Shown here: piece by piece, positions 1 through 12,427 of the stretch
How positions within the stretch are numbered: the stretch's first letter is position 1
Layout: the number at the start of each line of letters is the position of its first letter
NCBI GenBank assembly: GCA_027924585.1
Contig: BSBM01000092.1
Span: forward strand, 11,253,001 to 11,317,000
Source of the DNA: Larix kaempferi
Lineage: Eukaryota; Streptophyta; Pinopsida; Pinales; Pinaceae
Direction: 5' to 3'
DNA: 64,000 nt
Program-made: the position numbers and the translations under genes
Notes under the pieces: generated by a model
The model's input: the letters and a program-made list of their open reading frames with translations, nothing else
What the model was told of the DNA's origin: nothing
Database searches by the model: none

Positions 1-2205
1 GCTTCTTAGTCCATGTCACTTGGATCTAAGAGCTTACAAGCTAGAAACTTAAAGCAAATGATGAAAGAGGCTCTTTAGAAGGTAAATTTGGCAATTTTAT
101 CGAAAATCCGTTAGAGTTTCTCTCACTTTTTTCTTGGACCGGCTAAAAACCAGCGAGTAAACTTTATTAGAATGTTGTGGAAATGATTTTAAAAGAATAA
201 AAAGAAATTGAAATTTTTTTTATACTTAGAAAAAATTTCGAAATTTCAATGTATGCAAGTAGAAAAATGAGATCTAGTTTACTTATGAATATACTTTCGG
301 AATGTAAACAAGTAGATCTAATAGAAATGCCTAAAATATATCAGATCTAAAAATAGATAAGGAATGATAGCCCTAGATCTAATATTCTTAAGCATGTAAC
401 AAAATGCAAAGGAGAAGAGGTTTTGTAGAATGTTGATGGATGGGCTTTAGCTTTCCAATGCTCTTCTTGTGGATGTCTTTGGAGAAATCTGTATGCAAGA
501 AGTGTTAGATAAAAAATAGTTGCCCAAGGAGAAGAGGAACAACCGAATTCCAAGTCTCTTTTGTGACTTGTGATCTATAGCTTACAACAATCAACACTTA
601 CAACAATAGATGATGAGTAAACTAGTGTGTTAAAAAGATAAGAAACTCAAATAATCTAAGTACATCTGAATACATTCGATTACTTCAAAATCTTATAAAC
701 TATAAGCACAAATAAGTAAGTCAAAGACAATGAATACTTATTTATACTACATGTAAACTAGCATTATACAACAATTGATAGCAAGAAATTGAAAGGAGAA
801 GAACAATATCACCTCATGAGAGCATGTAATCCAATACAAATGCAAGGAAGACCTCCAAAGCCTCCAAAATTATATTCAATAACAATAGTAAAATACAAAA
901 TAGCAGAGGTTCTATGCATCCACCCGAAAAATGGAGCAAGAGACTTTGCTTAAATAACACTCTCCAAGAGCAATTCGAATTGAAGAGGAGGAGCAATCTA
1001 GGCTATAGGGGATGACATGTGTAAATCCAAATATTTGCAAGATATGGTAGGTGATCTCAATGGGAGGGGATGACTGCCACCTAAGGTAAGGTAGGCGCCT
1101 CCCTCTCCCTTCTTGTAAACTCCACCAACCCAAGAAGGAGCTGCCATGTGGGAAAGTCGCCCACCTCAAGGAGAGGGCGCAAATCTTAATAGGAGACAAT
1201 TTGTACCAATCCAATCCTTGATTGGAATCTCCAATAATTGGTTGGTAAATCACTTTAAAGCTCATGCCATGTCATTCAAACCAACTCATCCCACTAATTC
1301 CCACATGGGAGAGAGTGACGCCCACGTGAAGGAGGAGGGCGTTTCTCTTAAACAAAATATTCCAACTTTGACTTTGACTCACTTCTAAAGTGACGTTTTG
1401 GTATTGAGATGTATTCGCCTACCTCATTAAACTATACTTCCACCTTTCCATAACATTATTTAATCAATTTTTTTCTCTTTTGACTTTAGGCACTTAGTGC
1501 ATTTTGTCATTTTTAGCATTTAAATGCTCAAATGATGCATTTTTAGCAAAAACTGCTTCTAGAGGTGACATAATCGCCTGGAACTTGAAGAAAGTGAGCA
1601 CCAGGGTAAAGAGGGCGCTCTGAGCGTCAACATGAGCCTCCCCACGCCAAATTTCGCCTCCATATGACACTTTTACTACATTTTGAATTTTTCCATTTAA
1701 ACCATTAAAAAAATGGCCTAAGTTTACGGAAAAAATTATTTTCTTCGGAATCGACTCAAACTCCTAGGGGACCTAGTACATGTCCATACGACTTATTCGG
1801 GATGGCTAGCATGTTACAAAAATACATTTTAGTAGGCTTTAATAACCACTCAAAATTTACCATCATGGAAATACTCCAGCTTTGGAGGTGTGAGTGAAAA
1901 ACTCGAGAATTATACGTCACTGAAGAGTAACACATAATTCCTAAGGAAAAAACACTCTAGAGTATCCTCCTGGTAACAAACCCTAAGGTCGGCCAAGCCT
2001 TTCATAAAAAAATCATGCATAGACTAACTTATTACAATTTCCCCGCAGGGGTTTGGACATGCAAAATTTACAAAGGGCCAAATTTTTTTGGCTTGATGGA
2101 TCTCGGAACACTGATGATGAATATTGAACATGTTCACAACTTCAACGGTTCACTCGGAATCCACTAAGTGCAATTTAGTGGATAACACGCTCCATATTCA
2201 TTTTC
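1..2205. other. Stretch with no recognisable gene
   Basis: No reading frame here resembles a known protein and all open frames are short. Between about 1075 and 1345 there are three loosely similar GC-richer patches around the words GAGGGCG and GCCCAC, possibly the remains of a minisatellite. The rest is AT-rich unique sequence, perhaps the edge of an old transposon. Confidence 0.5.
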
Positions 2206-2746
2206 AACTCGGGCATCTTCTACAGTGTTCTTCTCTTCACTTCTCTGCGTTTCTCCCTCCATTTCTTTTATTCTTCTTCTTATTATTTGTATGTTTGCCA
2301 TTATCTATTGGTTTCCTTCCCATTACTTCTGGATGCTTTCCTTGTCTTGTATCTCTCACCTTAATCACTGTATTTCCTATGGACTCAATCTCTTTTCTCT
2401 CTATGCATTTGTTTTTATCAACTGCAATTTAACTTCAATGAGCCAATCACTTTTTGGCTTCTCAACAACTCATTTTTTCTAAAGTTGTTCTCAACATTGC
2501 TTTATGTAGCCAATACATTAGCTACATGTATAACAATGCACTTCTTTGCAATCTAATGTTCCTCTGAATACACTTTGTTCTTCTCTCGAACTAAGTCTTC
2601 ATTTCAGAAGGTAGAAGGTACAATTGTAGCTACCAGCTTGTTACAATGGCTCTCCTCTGTGAGCAATCTTCTTCTCTAAAGATGGAGTTGCTATGATAGC
2701 AAAACTGATGTAGGTCAACTGCGTACTATAGACCAAATCTAAAACA
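2206..2746. repeat. Truncated copy 0 of a ~2.1 kb tandem repeat
   Basis: This segment aligns by eye with 11876-12432. Both contain a run starting CATCTTCTACA, then TTCTTCTCTTC, and later TTCTTCTCTAAAGAT and a TAGGTCAACT/CAGGTCAATT block. Homology begins abruptly near 2206. It ends at 2746 because the copia-like element is inserted there and resumes at 10322 on the other side, so 2206-2746 plus 10322-12432 were once contiguous. The ORFs seen here on the plus strand are pyrimidine-rich and do not look coding. Confidence 0.7.
2742..2746. other. Left target-site duplication of copia-like element
   Basis: AAACA lies directly before the left LTR. The matching right flank at 10317-10321 is AAGTA. 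The unoccupied paralogous site at 12428-12432 reads AAGCA, one change from each, so the two flanks are best explained as a diverged 5-bp duplication of an ancestral AAGCA. Confidence 0.65.
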
Positions 2747-3300
2747 TGTTGAGATCACAAAGAAAAAGAGGGAATCTAATCGAACCAAAACACCAACCCA
2801 AAAACTTGTAGTAAAAAGAGAAAAAGGGCTCTAAAGAAGTGCACCAGGGTTGAATTATAAGTGTGCTAGTGAGAGAAAGATGCCAAAGCATGAGTGCACT
2901 ACACATGAGATACACAAATGCACTTAAAAGAGAAAATATGTCAACCAAAAGAGAATGCCAAAGATATAGAGTGCCTACCGCTTCACCATTTCATATCAAA
3001 CAACCTTAGTTCAATGATCAAAAAGATAATTTAGAAATGAGGTTTGAGTTGTGTATTTATACACAACTCAAGTTGGGTGTCCTCCCAAGAGGGGTTGTGG
3101 GTCCAAACTCCACATAAGTAGGTTGCACTCCTCAAGAGGGTTATTGAGTCTACATCTCAAAGTTGACTAGGTTGGCCTTGACCACACCTAGTAATACAAT
3201 ATAAGAATAAAGTATGTCCTTAGACATGATTACAAATACACTAATGATACATGTAAATGGGTTGTGGCCACATGTATAGTTTACACCAATAAGTCCAACA
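2747..3300 (-). repeat. LTR (3' LTR in minus orientation) of Ty1/copia-like element
   Basis: This 554-bp sequence starts TGTTGAGATCAC and ends AAGTCCAACA, so it has the TG...CA ends and short inverted terminal repeat (TGTTG/CAACA) of an LTR. It is a direct repeat of 9780-10316, with many scattered differences that indicate age. Shared blocks include a GAGGTTTGAGTTGT segment, TATACACAACTCAA, and a GGGTTGTGGCCACATGTATA segment near the end. The integrase-like remnant lies on the minus strand, so this is the downstream LTR. Confidence 0.75.
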
Positions 3301-3312
3301 CATCCCTTTAGT
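3301..3312 (-). other. Polypurine tract of copia-like element
   Basis: On the minus strand the bases abutting the LTR read ACTAAAGGGATG, followed by TGTTGG. A purine-rich stretch directly upstream of the 3' LTR is where plus-strand DNA priming occurs in LTR retrotransposons. Its side of the element agrees with the minus-strand orientation of the integrase-like remnant. Confidence 0.5.
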
Positions 3313-5900
3313 TGAATAAAGGGCCACATAGAGAAGCCGTGACAACATATAATTTACTTCCCCACTTAATGTTGAGCTAGGGGCCACGTCAGTGTACCCC
3401 TGTACTTATTCACTAAAACGGGGTCTAACAATCTAATATAAATTCAAGCTTGGCAGCAATATTATAATTTTTTCCTATCAATAATTATCCAAGCTACTAG
3501 AATCTCATCATTCACCATCTCTACATTCCATACACTAGACCATTTCTCCAACCTAGATCGACTTGCACACCTTCTCTAGGAATGTGCTCGACTTCCTGAC
3601 ATTTTCTATAGGAAATAATATATACTCTACAAATTTATCCAATAGTGCATAAGGATCACAAAACATTCAAGAGCACATCACATTTTGGATACTAAGCATG
3701 AAAAACACAACCATAAGAGAAGCGTTTAGAGACATTGATGCATTAGAAGCCAGATTGGGAAATATTAATCTTTCTGTCCCAATGGGATTTTCACATCACC
3801 CTAAGATTCATCCCATGTGACACCTGGCAACACAATGCTAACTGCTATGCAATTTAATCAACACTCAATGTGTTACAAATCCTTCCCTCTTATATATCTT
3901 TGGTGCATGAGAACATTGGATGGTTGCCAACCAAAACATTACTAAATATTCAGTTGCATATAACTCTTTCTTATCTATTATGATGATCATCAGTCATAAC
4001 CATACCACTAAGTCACCAATAACAAAGTGCTATATCTAATCCAAAGTGTCCTATCCCACTGATGTGTCTGCAATCACTAGTGTCTATTCAAATCCCACTG
4101 TCTACCTTACGCACCTCAGATGGTTATGATATTATGTTTTCAATTGCAAATGTCTTATTCTTCATGATTGTCATTGTACAATTACAACATTGTACAATTA
4201 CAAAACTTTTGCCAACACTCCATTGTAGCTACTTGCCAAATCACTTCTTTCACCCACTGGTCATCCTACATATCATCAACCTGCGTCCTATATGAAATAC
4301 CTAACTCACCGCCTTCACGCAATGCCATATGATACTACTTTTTTGAGGGTGTTATGACATGGTTAAGACATATCCATATGAAAATCAATTTGATATGTAG
4401 GAGTTTCAAGGAATTATGCACAAAATTAAAATGCTCATAGTTAACACAATTGACTTTCAACTCCACAACTGAATTCCATATAGATAACTATCTTCGTGAA
4501 GAGAATTGAGTTTCAAACCATGAAGATGTAGGAGGGGACATAGTTACACAACTAGTTGTCACACCCATAAATGATTTGAGAGAGACAATTGTCTTCTTTC
4601 CTACAATAATTAGGGCAAAGGGTTGACTACTAAAGGTTATGCACACATGCTCTTAATTCACATTTCTTTCCAAATATGTAGGAATGAGAACTTTCATTGC
4701 AACTTGTAAGCTAAAAGATGTTAACTTTTTTTTTCCCTTTTCATTTATTTTTTTAAATTTCAACTTTGAAGCATTAAGGTTAAAATAATAGGCATCACAA
4801 ATTATTGTACTAGTGTTGGTTGCATTGGTGTCCTTCCCTATTTATGCTCAAAATATCCAATGTCATTTTGAAAATGTTGTATTCCTTAATTTTAGATCAT
4901 ACTCCTTACAACATGGAAACATCCACGCCCTTCATAAAAGCACTGAGTTATATGCTTTAAATCGAATAAACAACTTTTAAAACAACCCAACTAATACTCT
5001 TCTAACAATGAAATTATATCGACGAGTCTTTTGGCCGGTCACATTCTTTATGGATAGTTCACCTGTAGGATGTATTGACATCAAATTATTTATCAAAACT
5101 TACGGGATTTAAAGACACTTAAATTCTTCCTCTATTCAAATTTCCTCTACGATACAAGTACACCAATATTTTAAGACACGATACAAGTACATCAATATTT
5201 TAAGACACTAATACGATTTAGGAATCTATCTATTAAGAAGGGGATCCCTTTCTCTTGAGGTCTTTAAATGCCAAACACATTTGGCATACATCATTCCAAT
5301 TCTTTAAATAATTTGCAGAGAAGTAATTCCAAATAGTCAATTTGTTCATCAACTCCTACAGGAGTCTCAATACATTTATTCATGAACAACATAGTATTAT
5401 GCTCATAACATGATAAGACATTTCAAAACAAAGAAGAGCTACTTATCTTAGCCAAGAGCTAAATGTAAGCAACTCACCGAGAGTGAGCAATTTTCCACCC
5501 AACAATAGGTAGTCCTCTATGGAGTCACCCCTAGCTAGGATATGTGACCACCAAGGTGATTGATACAAGTTCAAGACTCTCAGGTCACTTTTTTCAACAC
5601 AAGATGCTTCCAAAATAAGTAAGGAAACTCACTATAGGATTCTATTTCTATTCTTTCCAATTAGCTTAGCTATGGCACTCATTCTACTATCCCATAGAAT
5701 AGAAGAAAATACTTTTTTCTCTGTAGACAATCCCTCACAAGTCCTATCCTTTTCAGTTCTCTTTAGTATGTGTAGCTTGGGTCCATTGCACTATTTGCTT
5801 CCAAATTAACATTGCAATAGATTGTGGCTCTTGAACAATTGATGGAAAATAATTCCCGTAGGTTTTTAGAGATGAAGATTTACCATCCAACCTACTCTTT
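3313..5900. other. Copia-like internal region without recognisable coding sequence
   Basis: This is inside the LTR pair, where the reverse transcriptase/RNase H part of pol would lie on the minus strand. I could not find a YVDD-type motif or any sustained frame. A 29-bp sequence beginning GATACAAGTACA is directly duplicated at 5151-5179 and 5180-5208. The region is presumably badly decayed or replaced by later insertions. Confidence 0.4.
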
Positions 5901-6056
5901 TGTTACACTTGAGTTTGCTCCTTATTATCTCTAGTTTTCCTCTTTCTTTCAATTATTCTCTTCAAGGTTTTGTTGGTTTCTTTCATGGGATAAATAATCT
6001 CCAATGGTATGGCAGTGCACTTCCCAAAGAAGAACCTCCCCTTGTCCTTTTCCCAT

Positions 6057-6912
6057 TTCCTCTATTTTGTATGGTAGTGCACTTCCCAAAGAAATCCCCC
6101 CCCTTGTCCTTTTCCCATTTCCTCCAAGAAGATTCTCCTTCTCATTTGTATTGCTCCAAGATGTTCCTCCTTTGCATGAGCAAGGAGAGGGAAATGAAGA
6201 GTCCTATTTCAACACTTCCACTTCCTTAATGATAGGGACCAAGACTTGTAGTTGAACTCTTCTTGTTTGCATGAATCTAGGAGTGGGTTAAGTTCTCCTA
6301 AAGAGATGGAGGGATTTACTCCCATCCCACTCGCATATTCTTCATTAAAGTGAAGCTAAGCCTTTTACTAACCATCTTAAAAGGGTGAAGGTTAGGGTAA
6401 GGCACGTGGTAAATATGACATGCAAGATTAAGAGACATATGTAGACATAGGTAGCTAGGATTAATAGTCATCCCCTTGTACCTCGTTTCTCTATTTTGTA
6501 TGGTAGTGCACTTCCCAAGGAAATCCTCCCCTTGTCCTTTTCCCATTTCCTTAAGAAGATTCTCCTTCTCATTTGAATTGCTCCAAGATGTTCCTCCTTT
6601 GCATGAGCAAGGAGAGGGAAATGAAGAGTCCTATTTCAACACTTCCACTTTCTTAATGATAGGGAACAAGAGTTGTAGTTGAACTCTTCTTGATTGCATG
6701 AATCTAGGAGTGGGTTAAGTTCTCCTAAAGAGATGGAGGGATTTACTCCCATCCCACTCGCATATTCTTCATTAAAGTGAAGCTAATCCTTTTACTAACC
6801 ATCCTAAAAGGGTGAAGGTTAGGGTAAGGCACATGGTAAATATGACATGCAAGATTAAGAGACATATGTAGACATAGGTAGCTAGGATTAATAGTCATCC
6901 CCTTGTACCTCC
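6057..6912. repeat. 428-bp tandem duplication
   Basis: Bases 6057-6484 and 6485-6912 are nearly identical direct copies. Landmarks such as TCTATTTTGTATGGTAGTGC (6061 and 6489) and CTAGGATTAATAGTCATCCC recur at a spacing of 428 bp. A third short piece of the same sequence (GCAGTGCACTTCCCAAAGAA onward) lies at about 6012-6056, so the array once had a further partial copy. The similar plus-strand ORFs at 5900-6255 and 6476-6682 follow from this duplication and are not separate genes. Confidence 0.85.
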
Positions 6913-7029
6913 TTATGTTTTCGCTCTAGTGGACTGTTAGACCCTTAGGTGTTCTTTGCTAGTCAATTGGCCTCAGATGTTTTATTAATCTCCAAATGTA
7001 ATATAGATTTCAAAATTACCATGGAAAAT

Positions 7030-7990
7030 CTATTTCATGGTTGTAGAAAACAAATAATGAAAATGCATGTTTACACCACTTACAACATATAAACAATTAG
7101 ATCCAAGACATCCAAAGGGTTGAAATTGAGATATTACATTGACCCCCCTAAACTCCATACCTCCCACACCAACATGACTCCACAACGTACTGAAGGTGGC
7201 ATTTGGTAAAAGTATATTGAAGTTGAAATCGATGAGCCATATTGTTGAAAGCAACCAAGTGTATAGAGTAAGACATCATCATAAAGGGAAGGATCCACTG
7301 TAACATGTTGATTGAAGCTAATGTAGTGGTTGAATTTATCTCTAATGTTGAAGTGATTGAAAATAGTGTAACCAATAATGACAAACATCTTAATGTGAAA
7401 AGAAGAGATCCTTTGAAATATGTCGAGAATCATTTGTAAGATCATCTATAAAAAATGGTGGGATAGATCCTACGGGACTTGTGTGTAGAGATTTCATCAA
7501 AAGGTGAGAAATTACTTAGTTCCCCCATAAGAAGTGGTTATAGGGTCGAAAATATCAATATGAACCATGTCCAATCATTGAGAGGCATGCCTCGTATCAC
7601 AATAAAATGAAGCATCCACTGGAACACCACTAACTCTAAGAACATAAACAATGTCTTCAAATGTCGTGAGCTTAATAATGAGATCATCACGTCTTGTAAT
7701 AGGAAATGCCCAATAGGAAAAATGCACTGTTCTATGTGTACCATAAGGACAATCCATCAAGTCCATCAACAATGTAGAAGAAGTCTCTTAGAAGGTACAC
7801 CAATAAGAGGAGGTACATCAAATTGTAATAGATAGAGATACATTATAATAGGTCCATAATCATCCGCAGATGAATCCTCATGAACATGTAGTGGAAATGA
7901 TCCTAACATACAATGAATATAAACTCCATCAGACATACGATCTTTACTGGAAGGATCATATAGAAAATATATAGAATATGGGCTCATGTA
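7030..7990 (-). pseudogene. Ty1/copia-like integrase-region remnant
   Basis: Read on the minus strand, 7500-7620 gives a peptide with LDMVHIDIF, then DPITTS, a GGTK and FLTF. This spacing resembles the start of the copia integrase core (HxDIxGPI...GxxYFLTF), where the first catalytic Asp lies. Further downstream (7100-7260) are FQPFGCL-like and WSHVGVGGMEF words. Three or more frames are needed and stops interrupt it (for example after CDTRHASQ and after GGTK), so it cannot be functional. It lies between two LTRs and is co-oriented with them. The superfamily call rests on motif resemblance seen by eye; no alignment was run. Confidence 0.45.
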
Positions 7991-8259
7991 CTTTATCCAA
8001 AAAACTTAAATTGAAACAATTATGAAGTCATGCTTTGATCAAGGGTTTGGCATAACATATCAAACCCATATGTAGAGTGCATGACTTGATGCACACTGTA
8101 AATCGTGTCGGTAGTATCATTTAGAAGATCAACATTGCAAACTATTACTCATGCAAGATTTCCAATTCCTTGAAGCTAAACATTGAAACAAGCATGGGTT
8201 TTGTAAATGGGAACACTTGGAAACATGACCCCCCAAATTGGTACGTCATAGGAAACTTG

Positions 8260-8296
<37 letters not shown>

Positions 8297-9242
8297 ACAC
8301 ATTATTTTGCAAGAAAATAAGAATGATAGGTTAATTTATAGGTAGGTTTAGAATTGAATTAGAGGTTAATTTGTCTTCATTATCCATAGATTAGGGGTTT
8401 ATAGAGTTTCTATGGGTTCCATGCCCCTCATGTCTAGTTGGGCAGGTTTGAAGAACTACATTGAAACACCCTAATCCATATCATAAGTCGTTTCCAAACA
8501 ATGAAATGTTATATTGTATGGATTAGGGCATTTATGCGTTTTCACTAGTTTCCAGTATTGGTGTATGGGTGGTTTAGGCATTTTGTGCAACTTGGCCTTG
8601 AAGACAAGTCAAGCAAAACTTGGAAACACAACTCTATGTATGACGACCATTGCATATGTAATTCTTATGTATTAGATTTACCCAATACAAATAGCTCTTT
8701 TGAATAGGGTAAAGATTCACTCTAATGTCGTTATGTTCATCAAAGAAGATGGTTCCATAATGTCTTCAAGGAATTACCTTTAAAGACCAAAGAAGAAAAT
8801 AGTACTAATTATTTCAAGAAAAATGCATGTATTGTTTTTGTATTTAAGGAAACACAAGCCTTAGCCAAAAACCGTAGCCTAGAGAAATATTACTAGAAAG
8901 AATGAACAAGAAGATAGTACTAGATTCTGAAGAGAGGAAAAAGCCTAGGAAGTAAGAGTTACAGTTGTAAATAGGGTAAAATACTTAGAGATACCTAAGG
9001 AACCGCATAAGAGAAGCACAACCCATATATGAGGCTAAATCCCCAAAAGAAGAGATCCAAATTCGCATCCCCATAGGTGGTGGGGAAAGAGCTTTGAACC
9101 AAATGTTGAACTGAACCCTAAAAGAGATGATACAAGCAATATTTCAAACTTGTTGTTGTAGTAAGCCCTTGAAAGTGGGTTAAACACTAAACACGAGATA
9201 ATTCAAGCAACCCTAGATTTGCTTCCCTTGGGGAAATGGATA
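7991..9242. other. Copia-like internal region, upstream part
   Basis: This is where gag and protease of the minus-strand element would be expected, but no CCHC knuckle or protease motif was found. It includes a simple (AC)n run at 8262-8290. Otherwise it is AT-rich sequence with frequent stops in all frames. Confidence 0.4.
8262..8290. repeat. (AC)n microsatellite
   Basis: An uninterrupted AC dinucleotide run of about 29 bases, followed by TATATA. Confidence 0.95.
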
Positions 9243-9484
9243 TAGCCAAAAATCCTAGGATCACCTGTCGAAAAAAATCAGATTTGGGAACCTTAGTTTG
9301 CAGCCGTTAGGGCAATGTCACTAGCCAAAAATATCTATAAAATGTCGTTGAAAAATCGTATCTAGAAACCTTAATTCTATGGTCACAAAAAAATGATTCC
9401 ACTAGCCAAAAAGTCTCCAAACTATGGTTGAAAAGTCAAGTCCAAAGCTTGTTTTTGTTGTCACAAAAAAGTGACACTATCATC
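9243..9484. repeat. Three-copy ~80-bp minisatellite
   Basis: The word TAGCCAAAAA recurs at 9243, 9322 and 9403 (periods 79 and 81). Each time it is followed by a GTTGAAAA/GTCGAAAA-like block, a CC-TTAGTTT/CCTTAATTCT block and GTCAC or GGTCAC. It lies just inside the 5' LTR of the minus-strand copia-like element, in its leader region. Confidence 0.75.
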
Positions 9485-9779
9485 CTATATCCTCAGAAAA
9501 ACTGTTGAAAAAGTGCTGAAATAAATCAACAAGTAGACCTTAATGTTTGACACTCAAATCAATAGAAAATATCCTTGTAATTAGTGTATAATACATGCTC
9601 CAACAAATCTTAAAAAACTTAATTTTTCGACATTGAAATGCCATGAAAAACAACTCTAATATTTATTCAATTTGGTTCTCTTTTGGATGTCAAAATATGA
9701 TCACAACAACATGAACAACCAATAAGAAAATTTAGAAACAATAATGAAGTGAGTACAAAGGGTTCAAACTTTCATATTG

Positions 9780-10316
9780 TGTTGAGATCACAAATATAGA
9801 GAGGGGATTGAATTGAACCAAAACACTAACTTAAGAACTTTCAATAAAAAGAGAAAAATAACACTTGAAAAGTGCACCAAGGTTGAACCAAAAGTGTGCT
9901 ATAGAGAAAAATATTTCCAAGCATGAGTTCACTACACAACAAATGCATATAAGAGAGAAAATATGCCATCCACGTGAGAACCCCAAAGATGTAGAGTGTC
10001 AGCATGCTTAAATACTTTATACGAGAGTCTTAGCTCAATGATCAAAAACTTGATTTACAATGAGGTTTGAGTTGTCACATTTATACACAACTCAAATAAG
10101 GTGTCCTACAAGGAGGGGTTATAGGCCGACATAAGGAGGGGATACTCTTCAAGAGGGTTATTGAGCCTACATTTCAAAGTTGACTAAGTTGGATTTAACC
10201 ACACTTAATAATTCAATAAAATAATAAAAATGGCCTTAGCCATGATTACAAAAACATTAATGCAACAAATGAATGGGTTGTGGCCACATGTATAGATTAC
10301 ACCGATAATTCCAACA
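9780..10316 (-). repeat. LTR (5' LTR in minus orientation) of Ty1/copia-like element
   Basis: This 537-bp direct repeat of 2747-3300 starts TGTTGAGATCAC and ends AATTCCAACA. Landmarks shared with the other LTR include TGAGGTTTGAGTTGT, ATACACAACTCAA, CAAGAGGGTTATTGAG and GGGTTGTGGCCACATGTATA. The two copies differ at many positions and by several small indels, so the insertion is old. No convincing primer binding site was recognised at its inner edge (about 9760-9779). Confidence 0.75.
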
Positions 10317-10321
10317 AAGTA
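10317..10321. other. Right target-site duplication of copia-like element
   Basis: AAGTA follows the right LTR; see the left copy AAACA at 2742-2746 and the empty-site sequence AAGCA at 12428-12432. Confidence 0.6.
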
Positions 10322-10930
10322 AACTTCTAGCACCCAAGATATAGAAGTAGAGGTAAGTACAACATAAAAGAATTAAGTGGAATACGTAGGGGTACTCTAC
10401 TACAAACACTTAGAAATCTAGCACACATGCCCAACAATGTTTTATAACCAATAATTGATGCCCACATGCATCAAATTTCTCCTTTGGGCACATTTTGTTT
10501 CTCTTCTCCATTACCTCTCAATTTCTACTTCTCTTCTCTATGCCCACATTCTATTTCCTTTTGGGAAAATTATCTCCCGCAATTTATTTAGAAAAAAATG
10601 TAGTTAAAGTTTTATGACACAACAGTCTAGTGTTCAACATAATTCTTACAATCTCTCTACTAATTCTCTATGTAATTGACAATAAAAGAATCAGAATTTG
10701 CTTTGTACTGCTCATTATTGGGCCACTAGCAACTAACTAAATGTTGTCTTCAACATGTTGAGAAATAATGTGGATTCCCTTGCATCATATTCCCCATTTT
10801 TTTTTTTATAAACCTCTTGGTTCATATCCATTTGGCCATCTACCTTTTCCCCTTTTCTCCACCAATCAAAACATTACTCATTTTGTGCATTGGGTCATTC
10901 ATTTCGTCTAAATTTCCACATCCAATCCTT

Positions 10931-11125
10931 CTATCTCTTTAATCTTTCCTCAATGCTCCTCAACTTAACTATCAATTCTAGATTTGAGGAATTGAAGCTA
11001 ATCATATCAAGATAAAGCCTCACTTTGATCTTGGTTTCATTTTTTGCTATAATATTCAAATATCCTTCCACTTTAATAATCGAGAATTCTTCTACTAGAT
11101 GCTTCACTATTAGAAACATCATCAT
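10931..11125 (-). pseudogene. Unassigned protein-like frame in the 2.1 kb repeat
   Basis: The minus strand encodes a charged, leucine- and isoleucine-rich peptide of about 64 codons. The sequence downstream remains open-looking for another 40 or so codons after one stop (words such as KDWMWKFRRNEW). The same region in copy 2 (about 13110-13325) is similar in DNA but broken. It looks amphipathic and possibly coiled. I do not recognise a family. Confidence 0.3.
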
Positions 11126-11469
11126 GGTAAATTATTCCTCTATTTTCTCTTTAAGCTCAACCACATTTACTACAATGTTTGTTGGCATTATATTCATTTA
11201 ATTAACAACCACTCTTGAATGTAATCATTCTTTCATTAGTGATAGAAATACTAGCCCCCTTTGCTACAATTTCACTATGAAGAACTACATTCAACTCATT
11301 TGCTTCTAGTAACAAGTTTAATCTTGGTGAATGTTAACACCACTTACTAGTGGGTATGCTGATGTAAAATTTATAGAAGGAGTTTCTTTTGTAGTCTTCA
11401 TTAGAGTAAACATTGCTAGGACAAGCCCCAAATCGATCTCAACCAATGATGTTTAGGCATGCAATCCAT

Positions 11470-11667
11470 TCAATGCTTATCCTTCTTGAATTCATCTTCC
11501 TCACCATATCTTATGGGAATATTTTCTTCATTTATTCCCAAAATTTTCATCACTTCTTCAAACTTCCAACCAAATGGATCCTCTCCTTCCTCCTCATGTC
11601 CATGTCTATCCTCTAGAGGAAAAATCTTTGTTGTAGCATTCAACTCCATCTCAACCTCATGATGCAT
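11470..11667 (-). pseudogene. Unassigned acidic protein-like frame in the 2.1 kb repeat
   Basis: The minus-strand frame encodes about 65 residues rich in Glu and Asp, with the words EVEMELNATTKIFPLEDRHG and WKFEEVMKILGINEENIPIR. Its codon-like composition looks more protein-like than the overlapping plus-strand frames, which are Ser/Phe-rich shadows. No flanking start or splice signals could be fixed. Family unknown. Confidence 0.3.
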
Positions 11668-11803
11668 GCAATCAATTACATCTTGAAATCTTCTTCACAC
11701 TCCATCAATGTTTGCACAAAATTTTATGGGATGTAAATAGTAACATACTCCTCCACAAATTATTTCTTCACACACTCAGTTGCATGTCTATCCTCCACCC
11801 TTT

Positions 11804-12046
11804 TCACTTTTCCTCAAAGACATAACCCTCTTCTAGGCAAGAGTTAACTACTTGTGTTTGTAATATTCTTCCATTGGCACATCTTCTACAATATTCTTCT
11901 CTTCGCTTCTCTACCTTTTCCCCTTTGTTTCTCTTATTATCCCTCCTACTTCTCACACCTTTTCCTTTATTTGTTGTTTTTCTTCCCATTCCTTCCACTT
12001 CATGATTGCTTTCTTTATGTCTTATATCTCTCCCCTTTACCAACAT
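11804..12046 (-). pseudogene. Unassigned basic/charged frame in the 2.1 kb repeat
   Basis: The minus-strand frame encodes about 80 residues rich in Lys, Arg and Glu (for example RRDNKRNKGEKVEKRREEYC). It may be a degenerate basic region or a purely compositional effect of the pyrimidine-rich plus strand. The equivalent part of copy 0 at 2220-2400 does not keep this frame, so a functional gene is unlikely. Confidence 0.2.
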
Positions 12047-12136
12047 ATTTCCTCAATTCAAGGTCTTTTCTATCCACACCATTTTTTTATCAACTATAGT
12101 TTAACTTTAGTTAGCCATTCTTTGGATTCTCAATAA

Positions 12137-12138
<2 letters not shown>

Positions 12139-12170
<32 letters not shown>
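12139..12170. repeat. (CT)n microsatellite
   Basis: An uninterrupted CT dinucleotide run inside copy 1 of the 2.1 kb repeat. It is absent from the corresponding place in copy 0. Confidence 0.95.
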
Positions 12171-12171
<1 letters not shown>

Positions 12172-12427
12172 ATTTAATTCTTAATATGGATTTATGTAGC
12201 CAATATATTACCCATATGTAATTACAATGCACCTTTATGAAATCTAATGTTGCTCTGAGCACACTTAGGTTTTTTCTTGATCAACTAAGTATTCATTTCA
12301 ACAAGAAATATCTATCTACCAATGCGTAACAATGACTCTCCTTTTTGGCTAATCTTCTTCTCTAAAGATCAAGTTTCTTTCATACCAAAATTGGTGCAGG
12401 TCAATTTCCTACTACAGAACAAATATG

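Noticed and set aside
2124-2482. 102- and 85-codon plus-strand ORFs, hydrophobic
   Set aside because: They lie in the pyrimidine-rich part of the 2.1 kb repeat and are not kept in the other copy at 11860-12100.
9760-9779. Primer binding site for the copia-like element
   Set aside because: The minus-strand sequence inside the 5' LTR does not show TGGTATCAGAGC or another convincing tRNA 3'-end complement, so no site was annotated.
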